DNA from: Bdellovibrio sp.
Lineage (GTDB): Bacteria > Bdellovibrionota > Bdellovibrionia > Bdellovibrionales > Bdellovibrionaceae
Direction: 5' to 3'
DNA: 64,000 bases
Assembly: GCA_025359945.1 (NCBI GenBank)
Contig: JANYDD010000077.1
Span: 1 to 64,000, forward strand
Shown here: positions 18,571 through 26,874 of the stretch, in pieces
How positions within the stretch are numbered: position 1 is the first letter of the stretch
Layout of the letters: each line of letters begins with the position of its first letter
The notes under the pieces: generated by a model
Told to the model about the DNA's origin: nothing
Seen by the model: only the letters and a program-made list of their open reading frames with translations
The model's database searches: none
Translations under genes and position numbers: made by a program

Positions 18571-19532
18571 AAACGAACTCCTTCGGCTTTTAGAAAAGCC
18601 TTGTAGACCGGCTGATAGGAATGACCTTTAAGAGATTTTAAATTATGGCGAATTGTTTTTAAATCCTTGCGTGCCAGCGGGCCCGTCAAAGCAGAATTTA
18701 AATCGAGCTCCAGATTTTTAAAAATTTGATGGCGATAAGGGTTTAACAACCAAGCGGGCAATTCTAATTTTTCAAAATCCTTTGCAGCCCTTTGCCACAA
18801 GAGGGTCGTAAAATTTCCGCTCATCACGCAAAGTGCATGATAAAGTTTTTTCTTTTCCGCTGAAATTGAGCGTGAGGGGTTCGAAAGTCCCGGCAACACC
18901 TGACGAAGTTTGAATGGCTTCTCAAGAACGAAGGGGATTTCAAAATATTCTGAGGGTTCAAAAAGTTTTTTGGAAAAACTCATCAAAGGATGCGCGGCCA
19001 AAATCCCCGGGATTTGCTGTGATCCAGAAAAATGAATAATTGGTGCGTCCGTCAGATGTCGAAGATAGGCCTGATAAAAAGACTTTAAAGCATCATCGGA
19101 AATAAGAAGCAAAACTCGATGAGATTGCGAGAGCTTCTGGCAAAGACTTTTTAGATCGTGCTCGCTAAGATTTGATACGTTGGGTTTATGCACGCCAGTC
19201 CTCGAAGAATTTGTGGGTGGCCTTATCGGGCTAACTAATTTTGAACTTCGTAGGTTTTTACTTCGAGACCAAACACAGAAAGAAATTCCTAGATTCTTGA
19301 AATAAAATTGGAAATGGTGCGAGACTCTGCCATTTCCAATCAGCAAATAAGAAAACTGCTTTTTTTTGCCAAGGCTAACAAAGGACGCAAAGTTGGATTG
19401 AACAGGTTCGCGTTCAGCTTTGTATTTACTTTTGGATGTTATCGTGACCGGGCCACGCGAGGCCTTAGGTTTTCCATTTCGGTCATTGAGATTTGATCTC
19501 GCTGATTTATTTTTTTTACTCAAAACACTCAC
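18567..19532 (-). CDS. Rossmann/DUF2520-type protein, probable ketopantoate reductase (PanG-like)
   Basis: 321 residues. After a basic, Ser/Lys-rich N-terminal extension of about 58 residues comes an NADP-binding Rossmann start, L-I-G-N-G-R-V-S-H-H-F near 64-74, typical of Rossmann_like plus DUF2520 proteins. The second half is helical (L-A-A-H-P-L-M-S-F, then L-C-V-M-S-G-N-F). A PanG-type ketopantoate reductase, unrelated in sequence to PanE, is known from Francisella and others. Here the gene heads a pan operon that otherwise lacks a reductase, so the role is well motivated but inferred. GTG start without a strong ribosome-binding site; the true start may be further in, dropping the extension. 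A weak TTTTCA-17-TACGAT promoter lies upstream. Confidence 0.75.
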   Translation of the reverse strand: MSVLSKKNKSARSNLNDRNGKPKASRGPVTITSKSKYKAEREPVQSNFASFVSLGKKKQFSYLLIGNGRVSHHFQFYFKNLGISFCVWSRSKNLRSSKLVSPIRPPTNSSRTGVHKPNVSNLSEHDLKSLCQKLSQSHRVLLLISDDALKSFYQAYLRHLTDAPIIHFSGSQQIPGILAAHPLMSFSKKLFEPSEYFEIPFVLEKPFKLRQVLPGLSNPSRSISAEKKKLYHALCVMSGNFTTLLWQRAAKDFEKLELPAWLLNPYRHQIFKNLELDLNSALTGPLARKDLKTIRHNLKSLKGHSYQPVYKAFLKAEGVRL

Positions 19533-19702
19533 GGGTCACTGCCTTTTTGGTCAATGCCAAGCACCACATCGTACAATAGTCATTTCAATTTGAAAACAAG
19601 CTTTCGCTTGCAATCCGACGCATCTATGCCATTAAAAGCGTGAGCGTCCTTGAATCCGGCAACGCGAAGATTGATCTTAGTTTTTGTTGGTAAGCAAACT
19701 TT

Positions 19703-20257
19703 ATGAAACTAAAAAATCGGAAAATTTTGAACTGGGTCGCCATAGCGGTTTTACCAGTGTTGGTCGTGGCAGGCTTAGCCTACTGGACGGCAAATCACTT
19801 AAGGCCAAGGCCTTTGCCAAAAATAAAACTAACGCAGTTTGCGAATCTTGAAGACGTGGCCGCCAGCTTCTCGTTGCGCCTACGTTTCGAACTTGGTCAA
19901 AATTCACAAGTTATTTTTAGACCCCTTCCGGAAGTCTCAAACCCCGGGCAGCTCAAGCTCTACGCTAGTTGGGTTCAACGCCTTCAAGTTCAGCTTCCAG
20001 ATTTAAGAATTTCCCTGCAAAGCCCTGGTTATATTCCCCAAGCGGCAGAAGTGTCGGCTAAAATTTTTCTTATCGGATCGACTTTTTCCACTGGTCCAGC
20101 CCATTGCGCGGAAAGCACCCCAGAGAAGCTCGAGTGTATGGTCGACTTGATTTTAAGAACGCAAAAAAAGAAAAAACACCCTAGGCTTGATGGGTTTGCA
20201 GCGTTGATTTACCAGCTTAGCGAAAAAACTTATTATATGGGCCTGAACCCGATTTAA
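19703..20257 (+). CDS. Single-span membrane protein of unknown function, possibly frameshifted at its end
   Basis: 184 residues with one N-terminal transmembrane segment (I-A-V-L-P-V-L-V-V-A-G-L-A-Y) after a basic start, so most of the protein is periplasmic. The body has a C-A-E-S-T-P-E-K-L-E-C pair that may be disulfide-bonded. No family recognised. The frame stops at M-G-L-N-P-I, but a reading frame shifted by one base near the GGG at 20239-20241 continues with protein-like sequence (P-E-P-D-L-K-N-N-P-D-L-D-A-V-W-A) up to the next gene. See findings. Confidence 0.65.
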   Translation: MKLKNRKILNWVAIAVLPVLVVAGLAYWTANHLRPRPLPKIKLTQFANLEDVAASFSLRLRFELGQNSQVIFRPLPEVSNPGQLKLYASWVQRLQVQLPDLRISLQSPGYIPQAAEVSAKIFLIGSTFSTGPAHCAESTPEKLECMVDLILRTQKKKKHPRLDGFAALIYQLSEKTYYMGLNPI

Positions 20258-20383
20258 AAAATAACCCAGACCTAGATGCCGTTTGGGCGAAGAAAAAAAT
20301 CTTATTGCTTCAAAATCAGTTAGTTCCAATAATGAAATTGGACGTTCCTGACAAACCCTTTAATTTTTTTCGCGAGGTCGAAC

Positions 20384-20755
20384 TTGGAAAAACCAAAGTA
20401 CAGAAGAAGCAAAATATTTATTTCTTCAAAGTTTCAATTTTCCTTTATTATTTATTCGCTGCTGCTTTCGATCGTCCCCATTATCGTGATGAGTTTAACT
20501 CAAGGCCTGGCGATGACATTTGAAGAGCTTCCGTTACACTATTTCGTTTTCTTTTCGACCTCGATAACAATCCTGCTTCTTTTTACCGCGGCTGTTTTGT
20601 TGTCCCACCGATTGGCTGGCCCGATCTATCGAATCGAAAAACATCTGAACGAAGTCGCCAACGGCAGCACCCGAGCTTCCATCAAGCTTCGCGAAAAGGA
20701 TTATTTCACCGAACTGGCCGACGCCGCCAATCGCGTGATTCAAAAACTTTCTTAG
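20384..20755 (+). CDS. Two-helix membrane protein with a HAMP domain
   Basis: 123 residues. A basic start (K-P-K-Y-R-R-S-K-I-F-I-S-S-K-F-Q) precedes transmembrane helix 1; helix 2 covers about 53-72. Then a HAMP region follows (L-A-G-P-I-Y-R-I-E-K-H-L-N-E-V-A-N-G) and a short coiled tail, with no kinase or methyl-accepting domain after it. Such minimal HAMP proteins occur in delta-type bacteria; output unknown. TTG start with GAGG six bases upstream. Confidence 0.85.
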   Translation: MEKPKYRRSKIFISSKFQFSFIIYSLLLSIVPIIVMSLTQGLAMTFEELPLHYFVFFSTSITILLLFTAAVLLSHRLAGPIYRIEKHLNEVANGSTRASIKLREKDYFTELADAANRVIQKLS

Positions 20756-20838
20756 CGTTTTTTTTTAATTTCAAACAATTCCCAATAAATGCCCGTGACT
20801 CGAAGACCTGCTTCCAGAAAAGTTTTTCTTCAAAAAAA

Positions 20839-22218
20839 CTAATCCACAAGTTCATGGGACAGGGGTTTGCGGGGCGCTCGGAAATACGTTCGCGGAGATA
20901 GCGCAAACAGATCGGCAAGTTTAGCCATATAGACGCATGCATAGCGATCGACTTGATAGGCAAAATAACTTTCTTCATTTCCGGCCCGCATCAGTTGGCC
21001 CCAATGTTGATTGAACAGGCCCACTTGTTTTTTAATCAGCATGCTGATTTGAGAATCAACTTCGTTGATTTGTTTTTGCAATTCTTCAATCACATTTTCT
21101 GCAACGGAGTGTTCGTTTTCAATTCTATTGGTCATCAGAGTCGTCAGCTGATCTTCGAAAGGTTCTTTTTTTCTCATTAAATCGTCGATCTCGTTATTGA
21201 TGGGTTGCGCTTTTTTGTTTTGCGCGATTTCTTTTTCAAGTTCCTCGATGACCATTGCAGTTCTCCAGCCGCAGTCTTTTTTAAGGCGCAGGATGTCCCC
21301 GTAAATATGATCACCGATGTAAAGAATCTCGTCCGCCTGCAGTCCCAAGTCTTTGGTAAAAGTCGTAGCACTTCCACCCTGATATACTCCGGGTTTTAGT
21401 TTTTCAAAATAATTAGTCATTGTTCCGTTCTGGGGATTGACTTTCAAAAATCGAAGCTCGTCAGTGAAAAAGCGGGGTTTCTGCGCCGAGGTAATCACGA
21501 ATTCGAAAAGCTCTGACCAATCTTTGTGATTTTTTAAAAACGGATTAATCGCGTAATCCAACAACAACTTGGTGTAATAGAAATCCGAGTTCGTCGCGAT
21601 AAATATTTTTTTCCCATGCAATTTGTATTTTTCAAGCTGCGCAACTAATTCGGGCTCTTTAATAATGTAGGTTTTTAAATCTTTTTTAACGGTGTCTTTT
21701 AAAGTTCCGTCGCGATGGCCTTCGTCCAAGGCCTCTAGGACGTCGTCGGCGATCACAGAAAAATCGGGCAACTGCAAGGTTGGATTCTTAATTTTTAAAT
21801 CCACTAGCTGCATAAATAAATTTGCCAAAGAAATCGAAAATGACGTATCAATCGCCATATAATCTGGCGTGCCCAAATCAATATAAGTGCTGTGGTAAAT
21901 TTTTTGCTGAGTTTTAAAATCCAGCGCATTCAAGCCCTGAAAACTGAGGCGTATCGCACTATGACGATTCAGTTTCAGAATATTTCCTTTTTTGCGATCG
22001 ATCACCAAACCGCGAATCGCTAACTCGTAATCAAAATTAAATTTTCTGATTTGCTCGGGATAGTTGCGATTCTGAATCAATTTCTCTTTCATCACGGTGT
22101 GAGAAAGTTTTTCGAATTCTTCGGCGTGGTAGCGGATCAAGGTGTGATCCATGTCCAGGCCTATATATTTAATTCTTTTTAAATTCAGCGTTCGATTGAC
22201 AAAAACTTTAGAATTCAT
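20839..22218 (-). CDS. HAD-superfamily 5'-nucleotidase (HAD-IG family)
   Basis: 459 residues, cytosolic. HAD motif I is G-L-D-M-D-H-T-L near 20-27, motif II is A-T-N-S-D near 208, and the C-terminal acidic motif is I-G-D-H-I-Y-G-D near 295. Length and the long cap match the purine 5'-nucleotidase (cN-II-like) family, which dephosphorylates IMP/GMP. The C-terminal part has a charged coiled segment (about 325-400). It is 11 bases downstream of the rhodanese gene, so probably co-transcribed. Confidence 0.88.
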   Translation of the reverse strand: MNSKVFVNRTLNLKRIKYIGLDMDHTLIRYHAEEFEKLSHTVMKEKLIQNRNYPEQIRKFNFDYELAIRGLVIDRKKGNILKLNRHSAIRLSFQGLNALDFKTQQKIYHSTYIDLGTPDYMAIDTSFSISLANLFMQLVDLKIKNPTLQLPDFSVIADDVLEALDEGHRDGTLKDTVKKDLKTYIIKEPELVAQLEKYKLHGKKIFIATNSDFYYTKLLLDYAINPFLKNHKDWSELFEFVITSAQKPRFFTDELRFLKVNPQNGTMTNYFEKLKPGVYQGGSATTFTKDLGLQADEILYIGDHIYGDILRLKKDCGWRTAMVIEELEKEIAQNKKAQPINNEIDDLMRKKEPFEDQLTTLMTNRIENEHSVAENVIEELQKQINEVDSQISMLIKKQVGLFNQHWGQLMRAGNEESYFAYQVDRYACVYMAKLADLFALSPRTYFRAPRKPLSHELVD

Positions 22219-22229
22219 TTCATCCCGTC

Positions 22230-22577
22230 CTAAACCTCAGTTGGCAAGTGGAGGTCATTCCACAACAACATTCCACCTTTTAAATTGTAAACGTCTTTGC
22301 GGCCGTTATCCATTGCAAAAGCCGAGGCCTTGGCCGATCGCCCACCACTGCGGCAAACAAAGACGATGGGCTTGTCCGTTGGAATATCGGCCAATTTTTG
22401 CGGAAGGGTGTCTAAAACCACTAGTTGGCTGCCGGCAATATGCCCTAGCTCGCCGACGTATTCATCAGGTTGGCGGACGTCGATCATGTAGACTTGCGCT
22501 TTTTCTTTCAACAAATCCCTGGGGTCGATGTCGCGGACCATGGGAAAATTCAAATTTGGCTGCTGAGATTCAAACAT
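22230..22577 (-). CDS. Rhodanese-like sulfurtransferase
   Basis: 115-residue single-domain rhodanese. Catalytic loop C-R-S-G-G-R-S near 75 with active cysteine; D-V-R-Q-P-D-E-Y near 35 and L-K-G-G-M-L-L-W-N near 98 are standard. Likely carries persulfide sulfur in the cytoplasm. The active loop has the six-residue size of sulfurtransferases rather than that of Cdc25-like phosphatases. Confidence 0.92.
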   Translation of the reverse strand: MFESQQPNLNFPMVRDIDPRDLLKEKAQVYMIDVRQPDEYVGELGHIAGSQLVVLDTLPQKLADIPTDKPIVFVCRSGGRSAKASAFAMDNGRKDVYNLKGGMLLWNDLHLPTEV

Positions 22578-22736
22578 TTGGGCCTCCCGTTTCTAGAGAG
22601 CAGTAACATAGGACTTTGCAAAAACGTACGACCTATTCAATCCATTGCGTCAGATCGATCGCTTACAAAACTTTTCTGAACGAATTATATTCTTCATGGC
22701 GTATTGAATAGGGCAAAAATTTAAAGGCGGTCTAAT

Positions 22737-23804
22737 ATGAATTCTCAGAATCAATCGAAAAATCCATCTGAAAATCCGGTCGGGCTCAATGGCGTCGAGT
22801 TTATCGAGTTCGCTGGCACCGACGCTGGATTTTTCGAAAACCTTTTTGTGAAATTTGGATTCGAACAAGCGGCAAGCCTGCCCGATAAAAAAATAAAACT
22901 TTTCACTCAAAACCAAGTTCGATTTGTGCTAACCACTCATCCCGATACATTTGCGGTAGATTTTTCGAAAAAACATGGGCCCGGTATTTCTGCCACGGGT
23001 TTTGGAGTTTTCAATGCCGACCAAGCCTTTAAAACTGCAGTTCAAAGGGGCGCTAAACCCTTTCAAGGATCGGATTCTCAAAAAGGGGCGCTACCGTTCC
23101 CCGCCATTTACGGGATTGGCGAATCCTTGATTTATTTTATGGATGAAAAAAATTCTGCAAAACTTTATTCAGATATTTTCAAAGTCGCGCCCGCAAAGAT
23201 GTCCCCGAAAGGTTTAGGGTTGGATGTCGTGGATCATTTCACTAACAACGTGCCGGTGGGCGAAATGCAAAAGTGGTGTGATTTTTACACAAACGTTTTT
23301 AATTTTCGCGAGACCCGATACTTTGATATTCGCGGCAAACAAACGGGATTGATTTCAAAGGTGATGCGATCACCATGCAACCTTTTCGCCGTGCCGATCA
23401 ACGAGCCCGCCGGAGATAAATCTCAGATTCAGGAATATCTAGATGATTACAAAGGATCAGGGATTCAACATTTAGCGATGTCCACAAAAAATATTTTGGG
23501 TTCATTCGATCAGCTTCACGAAAATAAAGTCGATTTTTTATCGGCGCCACCCACTAGCTACTACGCGATGTTGAAAGACCGGCTACCGAATGTGGTTGAA
23601 AACGTTGATGCCCTTCAAAAGCGGGCGCTGCTAGTGGACGGTGACCACGAAGGATATTTAATTCAAATTTTTACTAAAAATATTATCGGTCCGATTTTCT
23701 TTGAGATTATACAAAGAAAAAATCATTTGGGATTTGGCGAAGGTAATTTTCAAGCTTTGTTCGACGCCATCGAGCGGGACCAACAGGAGCGAGGGTACTT
23801 ATAA
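22737..23804 (+). CDS. hpd: 4-hydroxyphenylpyruvate dioxygenase
   Basis: 355 residues, two vicinal-oxygen-chelate halves. Converts 4-hydroxyphenylpyruvate to homogentisate. Iron ligands: first His in V-D-H-F-T-N-N near 161, second in G-I-Q-H-L-A near 245, Glu in G-P-I-F-F-E-I-I-Q-R near 323. First of five genes with tiny or negative spacing (hpd, hmgA, ribD, PspC-like, coiled-coil). AAAGGCGG lies upstream of the ATG. A TATATT box is seen further upstream, without a good -35. Confidence 0.95.
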   Translation: MNSQNQSKNPSENPVGLNGVEFIEFAGTDAGFFENLFVKFGFEQAASLPDKKIKLFTQNQVRFVLTTHPDTFAVDFSKKHGPGISATGFGVFNADQAFKTAVQRGAKPFQGSDSQKGALPFPAIYGIGESLIYFMDEKNSAKLYSDIFKVAPAKMSPKGLGLDVVDHFTNNVPVGEMQKWCDFYTNVFNFRETRYFDIRGKQTGLISKVMRSPCNLFAVPINEPAGDKSQIQEYLDDYKGSGIQHLAMSTKNILGSFDQLHENKVDFLSAPPTSYYAMLKDRLPNVVENVDALQKRALLVDGDHEGYLIQIFTKNIIGPIFFEIIQRKNHLGFGEGNFQALFDAIERDQQERGYL

Positions 23805-23805
23805 T

Positions 23806-24909
23806 ATGCATCAATATTCACAAGGCAAATTCACCACCCAAGGCCACAAAGGAATTCCGGCAGGTCATTTCGAAGAAGAACAGGGACGCAAAGGTTTTTT
23901 TGGACCTGTTTCTCATTTGATCAAACCCCAAGAGCCTACACGATGGAATAAAATCGAAGGTTCTCTTCGACCGCATCTTTTCGACACCGTTCCTATTGAA
24001 AAAAATTATCAAAAGTTTCAAAGACTTTTGTACAATCACGACGTGGTGGTCAGTTTGCTCTGGGAGAAGATCAACTTAGATCCTGAAGGAGCTTTAAGAA
24101 ATGCCGATGGTGAAACACTATATTTTGTTCATCAGGGTGCTGGAAAAATTTTAACCGAATACGGACTTTTGGATTACCGACGCGGAAGTTATATTCTGAT
24201 TCCAAAGTGTGTGACACATAGTTTTTACGTTGAACAAGAAACTCAGTTTTTAGTCATCGAATCCAGGGGATCGATGTTTCGCGAGCCCGATCGCGGAATG
24301 GTCGGAAAAAACGCTTTCTACGATCCTGCAAGTTTTGGAAAGCCAGATTTAGAAAAACTTCTTGATCTGAAAAAGCAGAAGCATATTGCGGTCAAAAAAA
24401 TTTCCATCAAACGGGAAGATCTACTGACTCAATTTTTTTATGATCAATGCGTTTTTGATACCGTCGGGTGGAAGGGCGATTTCTTTCCCGTGACTTTGCA
24501 CGTGGATGATCTGATGCCCATGATGAGTCACCGTGTGCATTTGCCTCCCAGTACTCACACCACTTTTGTGGCCAATAATTTTGTGGTGTGTACCTTTTTG
24601 CCCAGATTAATTGAAACCGACGACGACGCCTTGAAAGTTCCCTTCTTTCATCAAAATATTGATTACGACGAAGTCCTGTTTTATCACGATGGCGATTTTT
24701 TCAGCCGCGATAATTTACATTCAGGGATGATCACTTTGCATCCCGCGGGATTTCCTCATGGGCCGCACCCCAAGGCTTTTAAGAATATTCTGAAGAAAGT
24801 AATGACAAATGAATATGCGGTGATGGTGGATACGTGGAACCCTTTAAAAATTGATCCTCTGTTGGAAAAACACGAAGTGGCCGAGTACTGGAAATCGTGG
24901 AAGAAGTAA
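23806..24909 (+). CDS. hmgA: Homogentisate 1,2-dioxygenase
   Basis: 367 residues, cupin fold. Opens the homogentisate ring in tyrosine degradation. Markers: V-F-D-T-V-G-W-K-G-D near 222, P-P-S-T-H-T-T-F near 250 and the iron region H-P-A-G-F-P-H-G-P-H-P near 320. The ATG lies one base after the hpd stop; a longer frame that runs into hpd is rejected for this reason. Maleylacetoacetate isomerase and fumarylacetoacetase are not in the window. Confidence 0.94.
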   Translation: MHQYSQGKFTTQGHKGIPAGHFEEEQGRKGFFGPVSHLIKPQEPTRWNKIEGSLRPHLFDTVPIEKNYQKFQRLLYNHDVVVSLLWEKINLDPEGALRNADGETLYFVHQGAGKILTEYGLLDYRRGSYILIPKCVTHSFYVEQETQFLVIESRGSMFREPDRGMVGKNAFYDPASFGKPDLEKLLDLKKQKHIAVKKISIKREDLLTQFFYDQCVFDTVGWKGDFFPVTLHVDDLMPMMSHRVHLPPSTHTTFVANNFVVCTFLPRLIETDDDALKVPFFHQNIDYDEVLFYHDGDFFSRDNLHSGMITLHPAGFPHGPHPKAFKNILKKVMTNEYAVMVDTWNPLKIDPLLEKHEVAEYWKSWKK

Positions 24910-26033
24910 TTTCTCCGGCGCGGGGACAGCCGATCTCGGACCATCAAGCCATGCAACTGGCCTTGCGAGAAGCGCAAAAGGGTTGGGGATACGTTAGCCC
25001 AAACCCAGCCGTCGGCTGCACCATTCTAGATTCACAAAACCGCTTTTTATCGACGGGATACCATAAAAAGTTTGGTGGCCCCCACGCAGAAATTGAAGCT
25101 CTTTCAGGTGTTCAAGAATCTGATTTGGTGGGCGCAAGAATTTTTGTGACGCTGGAACCTTGTGCGCATCAGGGGAAAACTCCACCTTGCGCCAAGCGCT
25201 TAGCCACTTTGCCGATCCAAGAAGTTGTTTATGGTTTGGTTGACCCTAACCCTTTGGTGTCGGGCAAGGGCTTGCAGATTTTGCAGGACGCAGGCATCAA
25301 GACCACCCCATTTTCAAATCTTCAGGATGAACTTGAAGAAATTTGTGAACACTTTTTGACTAATCAAAGGCAGAAGAAAATATTTGTTTCTCTAAAAATC
25401 GCCAGTTCGTTAGATGGCCAAATGGCACTTAAAACTGGCGAAAGCCGCTGGATTACATCCGAGGCTTCTCGTCAACAGGGACATTTTTTTCGAGCCAATC
25501 ACGACGCCACTGTTTTGGGGAAGAAAACAATTCTTAATGATAACCCCAAGCTAACGATCAGGCATCCCGCGTACAAAGATTTAAAAAAGAAAATTGTCGT
25601 TATGGATTCTAACGGCGAGCTTCTGAGCAAGGGTGACATGCAGTTTTTCCAGTTGCACGCGCGCGAAAATATTTTTTTCGTTATGGGTCAAGCGCATGCG
25701 GCGAAGAAACTAGATTCGCTGGGCTGCAAATTGGTTTTTGTTAAGAAATCGCAAAATGGCTTGGACTTGCACGAAACTCATCAAAAACTTTGGGATTTAG
25801 GATTACGATCTTTGTATGTCGAAGGCGGCAGTCAGTTGATAAGCTCTTATATATCCGAGATGGCTTTTGACCGGCTGTATTTATTCCAAGCGCCTATTTT
25901 GCTGGGCGCAAAAAGTGGAAGAAGTTGGACCGAACAGGTTAGTATAGAGTTTTTGCACCAACGAAAGTTACTAAAAAAAGTTGGCCTACAGAAGTTGGGC
26001 GAAGATTGGTTAATCACCGGGAGGTTTTTATGA
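24897..26033 (+). CDS. ribD: Riboflavin biosynthesis deaminase/reductase RibD
   Basis: 378 residues, bifunctional. Deaminase: N-P-A-V-G-C near 38, G-P-H-A-E-I-E-A near 62 and E-P-C-A-H-Q-G-K-T-P-P-C-A zinc cysteines near 88. Reductase: K-I-A-S-S-L-D-G near 168, T-G-E-S-R-W-I-T-S and Y-V-E-G-G-S near 310. Catalyses two steps from GTP-derived pyrimidine to ribityl-aminopyrimidine. GTG start overlaps the hmgA end by 13 bases; the in-frame ATG at codon 19 would cut the first helix. Its place in a tyrosine operon is unusual. Confidence 0.94.
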   Translation: MEEVISPARGQPISDHQAMQLALREAQKGWGYVSPNPAVGCTILDSQNRFLSTGYHKKFGGPHAEIEALSGVQESDLVGARIFVTLEPCAHQGKTPPCAKRLATLPIQEVVYGLVDPNPLVSGKGLQILQDAGIKTTPFSNLQDELEEICEHFLTNQRQKKIFVSLKIASSLDGQMALKTGESRWITSEASRQQGHFFRANHDATVLGKKTILNDNPKLTIRHPAYKDLKKKIVVMDSNGELLSKGDMQFFQLHARENIFFVMGQAHAAKKLDSLGCKLVFVKKSQNGLDLHETHQKLWDLGLRSLYVEGGSQLISSYISEMAFDRLYLFQAPILLGAKSGRSWTEQVSIEFLHQRKLLKKVGLQKLGEDWLITGRFL

Positions 26034-26425
26034 ATTCATCAGTTGTTACCGCACCAAAGTGGGTTCGATCAAAAGAAGGCTGGATTTGCGGAATATGCCA
26101 AGGGCTGGGCGAGCGCTTTGATATGCCGGTAGGGATTCTTCGCCTGCTGTGGGTTGTTTCAATTTTCTGTTTTGGGGTTGGCTTTTTTATGTATTTTATT
26201 TTGGCGTTTTGTTTGCCCCGCGAAGACAAATTGGCTCATGTTTACGACCGAAAAGTCTTTGGCGTGTGCAGCTTACTGGCCCAAAAGTATGGGCAAGAGG
26301 TCGGTCTGATGCGTTTTATTTGGGTGCTGTTTTTGGGGGCCTCGTTTGGATCAGCACTATTAGTTTATATAGTACTGGCTCTGGTTTTACCTAAAGACTT
26401 TGCGAGAGTGTCTACGAATACATGA
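26030..26425 (+). CDS. Membrane protein with two PspC-like domains
   Basis: 131 residues. Two PspC-like units: W-I-C-G-I-C-Q-G-L-G-E-R near 17 followed by a helix, and K-V-F-G-V-C-S-L-L-A-Q-K near 73 followed by another. Each helix ends in L-P-(R/K). PspC proteins relate to envelope-stress responses. GGGAGG precedes the ATG, which overlaps the ribD stop (ATGA). A longer frame upstream is the tail of ribD in another frame. Confidence 0.88.
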   Translation: MNSSVVTAPKWVRSKEGWICGICQGLGERFDMPVGILRLLWVVSIFCFGVGFFMYFILAFCLPREDKLAHVYDRKVFGVCSLLAQKYGQEVGLMRFIWVLFLGASFGSALLVYIVLALVLPKDFARVSTNT

Positions 26426-26874
26426 CCAACGAATCGAAGGAAATCCCCAAAAAAAAGCCCACGAAGATCGCTGATCCGCAGTCCTTTTTACAAGAACTGC
26501 GTAAAGATTGGACGATGTTTTGGCACGCCTTTGTCGGAGAAGCCGAATCCATCAGTGAAGCTATTAATTCAAACGAAATGACTGTTCCGCAGCCTTTGAC
26601 ACTAGAAAAAGTGAAAGAGCTAACTAAGTCATTAAGTCAGAACCGCAAGAAACTAAACCAACAGTTAGAGAAAATTAAAAAGGAAATCGACGAAAGTACT
26701 TCTCGAGTTGAGACCTTGAATTTGGTCGGGGGATCGATCCATGAAACCATAGACCGAATTGCCGAGCTCAATAAGCTGGGCCAAAAAACTAATCACGAGC
26801 TGACTGTGGTGAACGAAAAAATAAAGAAGGCTCGCAGAATCGAGAGCCAACTTAAAAAACTAGAAATTTATTAA
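26422..26874 (+). CDS. Coiled-coil protein of unknown function
   Basis: 150 residues, charged, mostly helical. Lys/Glu-rich heptad-like repeats run from about 62 to 148 (L-T-K-S-L-S-Q-N-R-K-K-L-N-Q-Q-L-E-K-I-K-K-E-I). No membrane span. ATG overlaps the PspC-like stop (ATGA), a hint that the two proteins work together. A PspA-like partner is conceivable but not supported by motif. The stop overlaps the convergent protease stop by four bases. Confidence 0.75.
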   Translation: MTNESKEIPKKKPTKIADPQSFLQELRKDWTMFWHAFVGEAESISEAINSNEMTVPQPLTLEKVKELTKSLSQNRKKLNQQLEKIKKEIDESTSRVETLNLVGGSIHETIDRIAELNKLGQKTNHELTVVNEKIKKARRIESQLKKLEIY

